Shown: positions 40,916 to 50,789, counted from the stretch's first letter. The stretch: 64,000 bases of DNA from an uncultured Verrucomicrobia subdivision 3 bacterium (GCA_903889895.1 CAISYZ010000089.1:69274-133273); one strand, 5' to 3'. Numbers and translations are program-made. Notes: generated by a model not told the origin, from the letters alone.

Positions 40916-41770
40916 TCAAATCTTGAAATGCTTCAATTCCGCTTCCGTCCGGCGGATGTCGGGGAGCGTGCCGGTCTGGAACCAGCGGCCGTGGTGCGGC
41001 AGGCAGAAGAGGCGGTTCTCGGCGAGCGCTTTCAACCAAAGAATTTTCACAGAAAATTTCCCCCCCGGCGTAGCGCGCAGCACGCGCGGATGAAAAATGC
41101 CGATGCCGGAAATAATGTAAGGCGCGTCCGCCGCGTTCCAGCCGAGCGTGTTATCCGGCTTGATGAACAAATGATCTTCGCCTTTGTCATGCCCGACGGC
41201 GCGTGATTTTGATTGGGCCAGCAGCAGAAAATCCATCTTCGCATCGTCCCAGGTTTGCGCGAGCCGGTTCAGCGCGGTGTCGCCGTCGTCCGTCCAAAGA
41301 ATGTCGCTGTTGATGGCGAAGGCGGGTTCGTCGCCGAGGAAGGGTTCGGCCTTTTTCAGGCCACCGCCGGTTTCCAGCGGCTCAGCTTCCTCGGAAATAG
41401 TCACGTGGAAATTTTTTTCTGCGGCGAAATAATCCACCAGTTGCGCCTTGAGGTGCGAGACGTTGATGACGATTTCCTCAATGCCATAGGCGCGCAGCTT
41501 GTCCAGCGCATATTCGATCATCGGCCGGCCAGCGACCGGCACGAGCGGCTTGGGTGTATGGTCGGTGAGCGGTTTCAGCCGCGTGCCAAAACCGGCGGCG
41601 AGCAGCATCGCTTTTTTAATTTGTGGTGGCTGCGACGCCCTCGTCGCAGTAGGTGAAGGCGACGTCTCGCCGCCGGCAGTAGGCATTTCCAAAACGCGCG
41701 ACGGGGGCGTAGCGGTCACTTTCTGCGACGAGGCGTCGCAGCTACGGTTTTGATCATTCCGTGATGGCAT
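40916..41770 (-). CDS. MurU-like N-acetylmuramate-1-phosphate uridylyltransferase / sugar-1-P nucleotidyltransferase (N-terminus altered by palindromic element)
   Basis: KKAMLLAAGFGTRLKPLTDHTPKPLVPVAGRPMIEYALDKL; downstream of an AmgK-like gene; start uncertain (41770 or an internal ATG). Confidence 0.75.
   Translation of the reverse strand: MPSRNDQNRSCDASSQKVTATPPSRVLEMPTAGGETSPSPTATRASQPPQIKKAMLLAAGFGTRLKPLTDHTPKPLVPVAGRPMIEYALDKLRAYGIEEIVINVSHLKAQLVDYFAAEKNFHVTISEEAEPLETGGGLKKAEPFLGDEPAFAINSDILWTDDGDTALNRLAQTWDDAKMDFLLLAQSKSRAVGHDKGEDHLFIKPDNTLGWNAADAPYIISGIGIFHPRVLRATPGGKFSVKILWLKALAENRLFCLPHHGRWFQTGTLPDIRRTEAELKHFKI
41625..41747. repeat. Palindromic/MITE-like element at the amgK-murU junction
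   Basis: GGCTGCGACGCCCTCGTCGCAG at 41628 and the inverted CTGCGACGAGGCGTCGCAGC near 41723; left part near-identical to the element at 42401. Confidence 0.75.
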
Positions 41771-42749
41771 GGCGTTCCATCCAAGTTTTTACATCGGCGA
41801 GAACCGGATGCTGCAAGGCTTTGTGCAGCAGCTTTTCCACGCGTGGCGAGTGCAGCCGGCGATAATCCAATTTGCCTTCGTGCCGCGCCAGCCGTTCGAA
41901 AATGCCCAGCACGCGCGTGTGCCGTTGAGCAGCGAGAATGGCCAGCGACGTTTCGAACGTCTCGCGGTCGAGCGCGGGAAACGCGGCGAGGTAACGCGCC
42001 AACAGTTTTTTCTGCAAATCCTCCGGCACATCGCGTCGCGCGTCTTCGAGCAGCGAAACCAAATCGTAAGTCACCGGCCCGCGATACGCGTCCTGAAAAT
42101 CCAGCAGCCCGGCCTGCCGCACGCCGTCGCGCGCCGGCAGCAGCATTAGATTGGCGACGTGATAATCGCGCAGCAGCAGCGATTCCGGCACACGCTGCGC
42201 CAGCGGCAAGACCGCCCGCCACGCGGCGCGGAAATCTTCCCGTTCCAGCGCGGTGACGTTCGGCGTGCGCCATTGCACGAACAGTTCGATGTCCTCCAGC
42301 ATTTTCTCCGGATGATACGCGCGCAAATTTTCGGGCACCGCCTGCGGATGCTCGTGCAACGCAATCAAAACATCGGTGGCAAGCGTGAAAAGTTTTTCGT
42401 GTGGCTGCGACGCCCTCGTCGCAGCAGGTGAAGGCGACGAGGCGTTGCCGCCACTTTTTTCCAGCGCTCTGGCAAAGGTATCGTCGCCGAAATCTTCCAG
42501 CAGCAGCAGGCTGTTCGGCTCGTCGTGCAGGTAAAGTTTCGGCGCGCTAAAACCGATTTTCCGAAGATGTTTGGCGATGCGGATAAAGGGCGCGACGGAA
42601 TCCGGCACCTGGGAGGCGTCCATCAGAATTGCGGTCTGGTTTTCCGCGCGCAGGCGGAAATATTTCCGCGCCGAAGCATCGCCGGTGAGCGGCTCGCACG
42701 CGGCGGCTTTCCAGTGCCCAAAGCCGGGAAATGCGCGAGGTTCGGCCAC
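41754..42749 (-). CDS. AmgK-like aminosugar (MurNAc/GlcNAc) kinase, aminoglycoside phosphotransferase fold
   Basis: LTGDASARKYFRLRAENQTAILMDA, SLLLLEDFGDDTF, LLRDYHVANLMLLP, GLLDFQDAYRGPVTYDLVSLLED. Confidence 0.78.
   Translation of the reverse strand: MAEPRAFPGFGHWKAAACEPLTGDASARKYFRLRAENQTAILMDASQVPDSVAPFIRIAKHLRKIGFSAPKLYLHDEPNSLLLLEDFGDDTFARALEKSGGNASSPSPAATRASQPHEKLFTLATDVLIALHEHPQAVPENLRAYHPEKMLEDIELFVQWRTPNVTALEREDFRAAWRAVLPLAQRVPESLLLRDYHVANLMLLPARDGVRQAGLLDFQDAYRGPVTYDLVSLLEDARRDVPEDLQKKLLARYLAAFPALDRETFETSLAILAAQRHTRVLGIFERLARHEGKLDYRRLHSPRVEKLLHKALQHPVLADVKTWMERHAITE
42401..42454. repeat. 54-bp palindromic element inserted in frame in the amgK-like gene
   Basis: GTGGCTGCGACGCCCTCGTCGC-agcaggtgaag-GCGACGAGGCGTTGCCGCCAC; encodes GGNASSPSPAATRASQP. 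Confidence 0.8.
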
Positions 42750-42751
42750 GG

Positions 42752-43258
42752 TCAGGCGGCGTTGCCCAGCTGCAAACGCGAATCGCTTTCGAGCAACGTC
42801 TTCAAATTTGCCCAGCCAGCGGCGTTCATGTCGTTGAACGCGTTCAGATACACCGCGACGGTTTCGTGCGGATATTTGCCGAGCAAAATTTCCACGGCGG
42901 CTTTCAATTTCGCGTCGTCCACCGCGCCGGGCAGGTCTTCCACGACACCGTTTTCATTTTTGATTTCCAGCGCGTTCAGAAAATCAATCAGCATCGCCGC
43001 GTGTTTTTTCACGAGCCACGCGCGGATGAACGCGGCGGCGGCGGGATCGAGATTCGGTTTGGTGAGCGCGGAGAGCATCGCCGTGTGGCGCGCGTCGCGC
43101 GGCTGGCGTTCGAGGAAAATGGGGCGGACGTGCTTCGCCTCCGCGACGGCGGTGAGCGTGGCTTTGTAGGCCGGCTTGTCCGATTCAAAGATGAAGGACA
43201 AAATGTCTTTCGCCAGCGCTGGCGACATGAAACCGAGGAGTGCGTGTGATTTTAGCAT
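42752..43258 (-). CDS. Conserved hypothetical protein
   Basis: ORF tightly packed between amgK-like and lpxI. Confidence 0.6.
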   Translation of the reverse strand: MLKSHALLGFMSPALAKDILSFIFESDKPAYKATLTAVAEAKHVRPIFLERQPRDARHTAMLSALTKPNLDPAAAAFIRAWLVKKHAAMLIDFLNALEIKNENGVVEDLPGAVDDAKLKAAVEILLGKYPHETVAVYLNAFNDMNAAGWANLKTLLESDSRLQLGNAA

Positions 43259-43288
43259 GATTGGAAGTTGGGAGTTGGCAGATGGGAG

Positions 43289-44110
43289 TTAGGAAATAGT
43301 CGTGACGGAAATTTTATTTTTCTGGGCGAGTTCGGTGCAGGCTTCGCGTTCGAGCAAAAGCGATTTGCCGGATTCCAGCGCGAGCACGGAAATTTTCGCG
43401 ACGGCGCAGGTTTCAAACGTTTTCGCGCCGATGCACGGGATGTCGAAGCGCATGTCGTGATTCAGCTTGGCGACTTTCACGGCCACCGCGCCGCCATTTT
43501 TGCCGGCGAGTTCGCCGCCGCGCGCGAGGCATTTGTCCGTGCCTTCAAAACCTTCCACGGCCAGCACCGTGCCGTCTTTCACGACGACAAGCTGGCCGAT
43601 TTCCAGCCGCGAAATTTCCTTGGCAATCTTGAAACCAAATTCCACATCCGCCTTTTGCGCGTCGGAAAGTTTCGGGCCGAGCGCAAAGCCGTTCTGCGGC
43701 ATCAGCGGCGCGAGCCACGGCGTCGCTTCGATGAGTTCCACGCCGTCCTTTTGCAACTCGGTGGCAATCGCACCGAAAATGGAGTGGGCATTTTTTTCTT
43801 TCAGCCGCATCAGGACGCCGAGCGCGCGCAGGTCGGGGCGCAGATCAAAAAGATTTTTCGGCGCGACTTGGCCGGCCATGACGCATTGTTTAACGCCGCG
43901 ACTGGTGAACGCCGAAATCATTTTTCCAAGCTGCCCGACGTTGAGCCAGACGATGTCGTCCACGAGCGATGCGAGCGCGGGATCGGTCTCGCCTTCGACG
44001 GCGGTGGCGACGATGCGCTTGATGCCGGCAGCGCGGGCGAGGCGCGCGAATTCCAGCGGCAGCGTGCGGCTGCCGGCAATGAGGCCGATGGATTCGAGCG
44101 CGAGATTCAT
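43289..44110 (-). CDS. lpxI: UDP-2,3-diacylglucosamine diphosphatase LpxI
   Basis: IGLIAGSRTLPLEFARLARAAG...GEVAPKNLF-like region (MAGQVAPKNLFDLRPD)...CIGAKTFETCA. Confidence 0.85.
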   Translation of the reverse strand: MNLALESIGLIAGSRTLPLEFARLARAAGIKRIVATAVEGETDPALASLVDDIVWLNVGQLGKMISAFTSRGVKQCVMAGQVAPKNLFDLRPDLRALGVLMRLKEKNAHSIFGAIATELQKDGVELIEATPWLAPLMPQNGFALGPKLSDAQKADVEFGFKIAKEISRLEIGQLVVVKDGTVLAVEGFEGTDKCLARGGELAGKNGGAVAVKVAKLNHDMRFDIPCIGAKTFETCAVAKISVLALESGKSLLLEREACTELAQKNKISVTTIS

Positions 44111-44280
44111 GCGAAACGAAGGCGCAGTTTAGGGATTTTCACCGAAGAATCCAGCGGGGAATTGCTGTCCTGTTTTTATGCGCAGTGTCAAATTTGTGTA
44201 ATCGCGCGGTAGCTTGGTTTCAAATTCATCAGGAAATTCAAAATTATTTCTTGGCAAGCTATATGCTTTTTTCCTGTCAA

Positions 44281-44598
44281 ATGTCATCACTCGAAAACAT
44301 CTATATGAAAATGGCGCCAACGCTGGAACCGGCAACCTTGGCGGGTTTGCACCACGAACCGTCGCAGCCTGATACCCAGAAGCAGGTTGGGCGCGAGGTG
44401 GCGCACGAGTTGAATAATATCTTCACCATCATCCGCGGCTACGCCGACCGGATGCTGATCAAGCATGGCGAAAATCCGGCCCTGCGCCCGGAACTCCTGC
44501 TGATCGCCGAGAACGTGAAGCGCGCCGAATCTCTGGTGCGCCACTCCACGCCGCCGCGGTCCCGACCGGCGATGGTGGCTGCCCAAGTGGCGGCCTGA
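44281..44598 (+). CDS. Small protein with an isolated histidine-kinase dimerization/H-box-like segment
   Basis: QKQVGREVAHELNNIFTIIRGYADRMLIKHGENPALRPELLLIAENVKRAESLVR; no ATPase domain follows. Confidence 0.6.
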   Translation: MSSLENIYMKMAPTLEPATLAGLHHEPSQPDTQKQVGREVAHELNNIFTIIRGYADRMLIKHGENPALRPELLLIAENVKRAESLVRHSTPPRSRPAMVAAQVAA

Positions 44599-44687
44599 AC
44601 CTCCGGCCATTCCGTTTCGCTTTGACGCTGCGCGATTCGTCGCGTAGCGTATTCGTTCGTTTTAACCAACCTTACTGAAGGATATTT

Positions 44688-47600
44688 GTGAATTTGTTCA
44701 GAGCGATTTTCGGTTCCAAAAACGACCGCGACGTGAAAAAAATTCGTCCGGTCGTCGCCCGCATCAATGAAATTGAGGTCGGCCTGCAAAAGCTTTCTGA
44801 CGACGAATTGCGCGCCAAGACTGTCGTGTGGAAGGCTGAGCTTTCCCAGATTGAGGACAAGGCTGCACTCGCGGCCAAGCTGGAAGAGATTTTGCCGGAG
44901 GCTTTTGCCGTGGTGAAAAACACCTGCCGCCGCCTGTGCGGTCAGGACGTAATCGTGCGCGAGCGTCCGCTTCGCTGGGAAATGGTGCCATTCGACGTGC
45001 AGCTCATCGGCGGCTATTCGCTGCACCACGGCCACATCGCGGAAATGGCCACCGGCGAAGGCAAAACGCTTGTCAGCACGATGCCGGTTTACCTGAATGC
45101 GCTGACCGGTCGCGGCGTCCACGTCGTGACGGTGAACGATTATCTCGCCGCGCGCGACGCGGAATGGATGGGCGCGGTCTATAAATTTCTTGGCCTCACG
45201 GTCGGCGTGATTTTGCACGATCAGCCGCCGCGCGTTCGCCGCGAGCAATACCAGTGCGACATTACCTACGGCACGAATTCGGAATTTGGCTTCGACTATT
45301 TGCGCGACAATGGCATGGCGCTGCGCAAGGAAGAGCAAGTGCAGCGCGGACATTACTTCGCCATCGTGGATGAAGTGGATTCCATTCTCATTGATGAAGC
45401 GCGCACGCCGCTCATCATCAGCGGCCCGGCGGTTCACACCTTTGACGAGCAATACGCGCAGTGGAAGCCGACCGTGGACGGTTTGGTCCGCGCGCAGCAA
45501 CAACTTTGCAATCGTTTCCTGAAAGAAGCCGAGGAACTCATCAAGAAGCTGCATCCAACCGACGGCAAGCCAGTGCAAAACGCCAACGAGCTGGAAAAAC
45601 AAATCGGCCTGCTGCTGTTTCGCGTCAAGACCGGCCAGCCGCGTTCCGAAGCGTTGATGAAGATTTTAGAGGTTCCCGAAAACGCCGGCATAATGAACCG
45701 CGCCGAGTTGGAACTGCACAAGGATCAGAAGAAAGTGGATCTCTACCGCGAGAAGGAAGAATTGATTTTCGCGATGGACGAGAAAAGTCACGAGGCCGAT
45801 CTCACCGAAAAGGGTCGCAACTTCATCAGCCCGCAAGACCCGGACGCGTTTGTGCTGCCGGATTTGACCACGATGTTGCACGACGTGGATGTCGGACCGG
45901 AAACTGACGCGCGCAAACGGCTCGAAACCAAGGCGAAGATGCAAGCCGACTTTGAGCAAAAGGCTCAGAAAATCCACGCAATCTCCCAATTGCTCAAGGC
46001 TTACAGCCTGTATCAGCTCGATGTGGAATACGTCGTGCAGGAAAACAAAGTCATCATCGTGGACCAGCACACCGGCCGTTTGATGCCCGGCCGCCGCTGG
46101 AGTGACGGTTTGCATCAGGCCGTCGAAGCGAAGGAAGGCGTGACCATCGAACGCGAGACGCAAACGCTCGCGACGATTACGATTCAAAATTATTTCCGCC
46201 TTTACCAAAAACTGGCGGGCATGACCGGCACCGCCGAAACCGAGGCGTCGGAGTTTTTCGACATCTACAAGCTCGGTGTCATGACCATTCCGACGAACAA
46301 GCCGAACATCCGCAAGGATTCGGACGATTCGGTTTACAAGACGCGCCGCGAAAAATTCAACGCCGTCGTCAATGAAATCAAGGCGCTCCATTTGCAGGGC
46401 CGGCCGGTGCTCGTTGGCACCATTTCCGTCGAAACCAGCGAAATGCTTTCGCGCATGTTGAAAAAGGAAGGGCTGATTCACTCCGTCCTCAACGCAAAAT
46501 ATCACCAGCAGGAAGCGGAAATTGTTTCCCGAGCCGGCCAGCGCGGCGCCATCACCATCGCCACCAACATGGCCGGTCGTGGCACGGACATCAAACTTGG
46601 CGAAGGCGTTCCCGCTGTCGGTGGCTTGCACGTTCTCGGCACGGAGCGCCATGAGTCGCGGCGCATTGACCGGCAGTTGCGCGGTCGCTGCTCGCGTCAG
46701 GGCGATCCGGGTTCGTCGCACTTTTTCATCTCGCTCGAAGACGATTTGATGCGTCTCTTTGGTTCCGACCGCATAGTGAAATTGATGGAGCGCATGGGCC
46801 TCGAAGAAGGCGAGGAACTCAAGCACGGTTTGCTCAACCGCTCCATCCAGCAGGCTCAGAAGCGCGTTGAGGGCCACAATTTCCAGCAGCGCAAACGCAC
46901 GCTCGAATACGACGATGTGATGAACAAGCAGCGCGAAGTCATATACGGCTTCCGCAACGAAATCATCAACAGCGACGACGTGCGCGACCGCCTGATGGAC
47001 ATCATCGAGGAAGTGGTGATTCTCAAGATCGAGGAGTTTACTTCCGCCAGCGCGGATCCGGTCGAATGGCGCGTGCGTTCGTTGGCCGACTGGGTGAACT
47101 TGAATTTCCCGCTCGGCTTGCCCGAAGGCGAAATCGTGAAGGCCGCGCAATCCGGCAAGGAAGAGCCGGTGGCCGATTCCATTTACGATGGCTTGAGCCC
47201 GGCGCAGTTTGCCGTATGCAGTTTCATCAGCGACAGCATCCGCAAGGCCTACGAGCTGAAAGTCAGCTTCGAGGAGCCGGAAAAACTCGCGACCGTCGAG
47301 CGCTACACGATTTTGCAGGCGATTGACAAATTGTGGCAGGAGCATCTTTACGAGATGGATTCGTTGCGCCACAGCATCGGCCTGCGCGCGCACGGCCAGC
47401 GTGATCCGCTGCTGGAATACAAGGCCGAGGCGTTCAAAATTTTCGACGAGCTGATGGTCAACGTGAAGACCGAAATTTGTCACAATGTTTTCCGCAGCGC
47501 GTCGAGTCTGCTCGCGTTTGAAAACTTTCTGCGCAGCGCCCCGCAGCAGACGCTGCACACGAACACCAGCGCGTTTGGCGGTGCGCCGGCGGACGCTTCT

Positions 47601-47753
47601 GGCAAAAAGGCCAGCGATGTCGTCAGCGAAGCCGCCTCGGCGGCGGAAGCGCAGGCCAAGGCCAAGCCCGTCCGCACCGGCCCCAAAGTCGGCCGCAACG
47701 ATCCTTGCCCGTGCGGCAGCGGCAAAAAATACAAGCAGTGCTGCGGCAAATGA
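44688..47753 (+). CDS. secA: Preprotein translocase subunit SecA
   Basis: MATGEGKTLVSTMPVYLNALTGRGVHVVTVNDYLA; C-terminal NDPCPCGSGKKYKQCCG. Confidence 0.97.
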   Translation: MNLFRAIFGSKNDRDVKKIRPVVARINEIEVGLQKLSDDELRAKTVVWKAELSQIEDKAALAAKLEEILPEAFAVVKNTCRRLCGQDVIVRERPLRWEMVPFDVQLIGGYSLHHGHIAEMATGEGKTLVSTMPVYLNALTGRGVHVVTVNDYLAARDAEWMGAVYKFLGLTVGVILHDQPPRVRREQYQCDITYGTNSEFGFDYLRDNGMALRKEEQVQRGHYFAIVDEVDSILIDEARTPLIISGPAVHTFDEQYAQWKPTVDGLVRAQQQLCNRFLKEAEELIKKLHPTDGKPVQNANELEKQIGLLLFRVKTGQPRSEALMKILEVPENAGIMNRAELELHKDQKKVDLYREKEELIFAMDEKSHEADLTEKGRNFISPQDPDAFVLPDLTTMLHDVDVGPETDARKRLETKAKMQADFEQKAQKIHAISQLLKAYSLYQLDVEYVVQENKVIIVDQHTGRLMPGRRWSDGLHQAVEAKEGVTIERETQTLATITIQNYFRLYQKLAGMTGTAETEASEFFDIYKLGVMTIPTNKPNIRKDSDDSVYKTRREKFNAVVNEIKALHLQGRPVLVGTISVETSEMLSRMLKKEGLIHSVLNAKYHQQEAEIVSRAGQRGAITIATNMAGRGTDIKLGEGVPAVGGLHVLGTERHESRRIDRQLRGRCSRQGDPGSSHFFISLEDDLMRLFGSDRIVKLMERMGLEEGEELKHGLLNRSIQQAQKRVEGHNFQQRKRTLEYDDVMNKQREVIYGFRNEIINSDDVRDRLMDIIEEVVILKIEEFTSASADPVEWRVRSLADWVNLNFPLGLPEGEIVKAAQSGKEEPVADSIYDGLSPAQFAVCSFISDSIRKAYELKVSFEEPEKLATVERYTILQAIDKLWQEHLYEMDSLRHSIGLRAHGQRDPLLEYKAEAFKIFDELMVNVKTEICHNVFRSASSLLAFENFLRSAPQQTLHTNTSAFGGAPADASGKKASDVVSEAASAAEAQAKAKPVRTGPKVGRNDPCPCGSGKKYKQCCGK

Positions 47754-47891
47754 GCGCCGCTGCGCGGGGTTTCTGATGTCGGGATTTGTCTGTTGGCGGC
47801 GCATGGTTCAATATGCGCCGCCAAAATTCTGTTGCCGTCGGTAACTCTTGGAGTGTCGCTGGCGTCTGCTAGGAAATTCTGCGTGATTCGA

Positions 47892-49784
47892 ATGAAATTT
47901 ATCTTTTGTCCCACCGCACTGCTCGTTGTTGTCCTCAGTCTGCTCGGTGCCTTCCACCTGAAGGCTGCGGAAACGCCTGACGCCGCGCGCGTCCGCGAAA
48001 TTGCTGCGTGGTTGCCGGAGAGTCCCGCCGGTTTTGGCTGGCCGATTTCCGACCGCGCGCACTGGGACAAACTGGCCGCCGAGCCGGCGCTCAAGGGCGT
48101 GATTCAATCCGTCAACAAGCTCCTCGCCAAGCCGCTCGCCGAGGTGCCAGATAGTTTGTATCTGGAATATTCGCGCAACGGCAATCGCACGCACTGGCAG
48201 GATGCCGAGAATGACCGGCGCGGGCGCATCGGCCGTTTCACCGTGGCCGAGGCGTTGGAAAATAAGGGCCGCTTCCTGCCCGCCATTGAAAAAACCATTG
48301 CCGTTTTGTGCGCCGAAAAAACGTGGGTGCTACCGGCACACGACGGCGCGCTGAAAAATTTTAACGGCGAAGAAATTGAGCCTGACCTCGGCGCGACCAC
48401 CGTTGCGGCCGAGCTGGCCGAGCTGGATTTTATTTTGGGCGAAAAACTTTCCCCCGCCACGCGCCGGCTCATTCACGATAATGTCCGCCGTCGCGTGATT
48501 GAACCGTTTCGCGCGATGGTTGAAGGTCGTCAAAAAGAGGCTTGGTGGCTGCATGCAACGATGAACTGGAATGCCGTCTGCGTGGGCAACACCATTTTTG
48601 CTGCGCTCACGCTGGAACCGTCGCGTGCTGACCGCGCGTGGTTCGCAGCGGCGGGCGAATATTTCATCCGCTATTCGTTGCTGGGTTTTACGACGGACGG
48701 TTATTGTGCCGAGGGCATCGGTTATTGGAACTACGGTTATGGCCACGACATATTGCTGTTCGAAACGCTCCGCCGCGCGACGGGCGGGCGGCTGGATATG
48801 TTTGACAGCCAGGCAGCGATTCAGCCGGCATTGTTTTGCCTGCGCGCCGAAATTTTCCCGGAAATTTATCCGACGATTTCCGATTGTGCGCCCGGCACGC
48901 AGGCCTCCTCTTCCCTCAAGGGCTTTGTGTGCCGCCGACTGGGTTTGGCTGGGGATGACAGCTTGATTCCCACCACTTTTTCCGACCTGCACATGGACAT
49001 GATGTTCGTTTCCCTTGAAGAAAATGTGCCGCACGTCCAGCAAATGGTGACGGTGAATGCCAGTCCGCTGCGCAGCTACTTTCCGTTCGGTGGCGTGCTG
49101 ATTACGCGCACGGCGGCGGATGCGCAGCCGCCCGTGGCGGCCGTTTTGAAAGGCGGCAACAATGATGAGCCGCATAATCATAACGACGTTGCCAGCTTCA
49201 GCTTCATCGTCGGCACGAACCTGCTCGTTTGCGATCCCGGCGGCGAAGTCTATACCAAACGCACGTTCGGCCCGCACCGCTACGACAGCGGCGTGCTGAA
49301 TTCCTTCGGCCACGCTGTGCCCGTGGTGGCCGGCGAATTGCAGCGCACCGGTCGCGACGCACACGGCGTGATTCTGGAAACGAATTTCACCGACGCGGCG
49401 GATACTTGGAGGCTGGATTATCATTCCGCTTACGCCGTGAAAACCTTGCAGCAGCTCGAACGCACGTTCGTGTTTGCGCGCGGCGCGGCGCCGTCGCTCA
49501 CCGTGACGGACGCGGTGAAATTTTCCAAGCCGGAAAAGTTTGAGAGCGCGCTGGTGACCTGGGGCACGGTCAAGCAACTCGACGAACACACTTTGGAAAT
49601 CACCGATGGCGGCAGCACGGTGCGCGTGGCGGTGGATACGCAGGGTCGCAGCTACCACCTCAAAGTTGTGAAGATTGACGAGGACGTGCATTCGGAGCGC
49701 AAGCCTTACCATGTTGGCATCGTATTGAACTCAAAGATTTCGGCGGCGACCATCACGCTGCGGATTTTTCCGGTGACGAAATAA
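47892..49784 (+). CDS. Exported heparinase II/III-like polysaccharide lyase
   Basis: Signal peptide; NWNAVCVGNTIFAALTLE; EGIGYWNYGYGHDILLFETL; NNDEPHNHNDVASFSFIVGTNLLVCDPG. Confidence 0.8.
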   Translation: MKFIFCPTALLVVVLSLLGAFHLKAAETPDAARVREIAAWLPESPAGFGWPISDRAHWDKLAAEPALKGVIQSVNKLLAKPLAEVPDSLYLEYSRNGNRTHWQDAENDRRGRIGRFTVAEALENKGRFLPAIEKTIAVLCAEKTWVLPAHDGALKNFNGEEIEPDLGATTVAAELAELDFILGEKLSPATRRLIHDNVRRRVIEPFRAMVEGRQKEAWWLHATMNWNAVCVGNTIFAALTLEPSRADRAWFAAAGEYFIRYSLLGFTTDGYCAEGIGYWNYGYGHDILLFETLRRATGGRLDMFDSQAAIQPALFCLRAEIFPEIYPTISDCAPGTQASSSLKGFVCRRLGLAGDDSLIPTTFSDLHMDMMFVSLEENVPHVQQMVTVNASPLRSYFPFGGVLITRTAADAQPPVAAVLKGGNNDEPHNHNDVASFSFIVGTNLLVCDPGGEVYTKRTFGPHRYDSGVLNSFGHAVPVVAGELQRTGRDAHGVILETNFTDAADTWRLDYHSAYAVKTLQQLERTFVFARGAAPSLTVTDAVKFSKPEKFESALVTWGTVKQLDEHTLEITDGGSTVRVAVDTQGRSYHLKVVKIDEDVHSERKPYHVGIVLNSKISAATITLRIFPVTK

Positions 49785-49852
49785 TTTTCCACTAGCTAAC
49801 TGCGCGGTTGTGTTTTTTGCCGCGTGCCTTCATGCTGCCGGTCGATTTTACT

Positions 49853-50737
49853 ATGAATCGCATCGGCATAGATCTTGGTGGAACAAAAATCGAGGGCGTC
49901 GTGCTCGACGCCAGCGGCAAGGAAATCATCCGCAAACGCATTCCCACGGAACGCGAGCGCGGCTACCAGCACATTTTGCAACGGCTGAAATCCATGCATG
50001 ACGAACTGGTTGCCGCCGTGCCCGGCCAGCCGACCACCTTCGGTATCGGCACGCCCGGCGCGATGTCGCCGCGCACCGGACTGCTCAAAGGTTCCAACAC
50101 CGTCTGCATGAACGGCCAGCCAGTCAAAGCCGATTTAGCTAAACTTCTCGGGCGCAATATTGAAATCCAAAACGATGCCAATTGCTTTGCCATGGCCGAG
50201 GCATTGCTCGGCGCGGGCAAAGGCAAAAAGCTCGTTTTCGGTGTCATCATGGGCACCGGCTGTGGTGGCGGCATCGTTTACAAGGGCGAAGTGTTCACCG
50301 GCCCGCAGGCCATCGCTGGCGAATGGGGCCACATGTCCATTGATCCGCAAGGACCGCTTTGTTACTGCGGCCAACGCGGCTGCATCGAGACCTTTATCAG
50401 CGGCGGCGGTTTGGAAAAGCGCTACGCGGAAAAATTCGGCGTCCAACGTCCGCTGAAAGAAGTCGAGGCTGCGTATTTCGCGGGCGAACCGCAGGCGGTC
50501 GAGTTCATGAACTGGTTCTTCGACCGCTTTGGCCGCGCGATGGCCAACCTCATTGACATCCTCGACCCCGACATCGTGGTGCTCGGCGGCGGCGTCTCCA
50601 ATTTCAAGGCCGTTTACACCGAAGGCGTCGCGGCGGTGAAGAAATACGTCTTCACGGACGAGTTGGAAACACCCATTGTGCGGCACCAACTCGGCGATTC
50701 CGCCGGTGTCCTCGGCGCGGCCCTCGTTGGCATTTGA
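49853..50737 (+). CDS. ROK family sugar kinase
   Basis: MNRIGIDLGGTKIEGVVLD; GTGCGGGIVYKGEVFTGPQAIAGEWGHM; CYCGQRGCIETFISGGG. Confidence 0.9.
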   Translation: MNRIGIDLGGTKIEGVVLDASGKEIIRKRIPTERERGYQHILQRLKSMHDELVAAVPGQPTTFGIGTPGAMSPRTGLLKGSNTVCMNGQPVKADLAKLLGRNIEIQNDANCFAMAEALLGAGKGKKLVFGVIMGTGCGGGIVYKGEVFTGPQAIAGEWGHMSIDPQGPLCYCGQRGCIETFISGGGLEKRYAEKFGVQRPLKEVEAAYFAGEPQAVEFMNWFFDRFGRAMANLIDILDPDIVVLGGGVSNFKAVYTEGVAAVKKYVFTDELETPIVRHQLGDSAGVLGAALVGI

Positions 50738-50789
50738 CGCGGAAAGAAAGTTGCTTGATTCTCCTGCCGATGAGGTAAAATGTCTTGCC

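Noticed and set aside
45666-47804. 712-aa antisense ORF over secA
   Set aside because: Same antisense artefact; secA is unambiguous on the plus strand.
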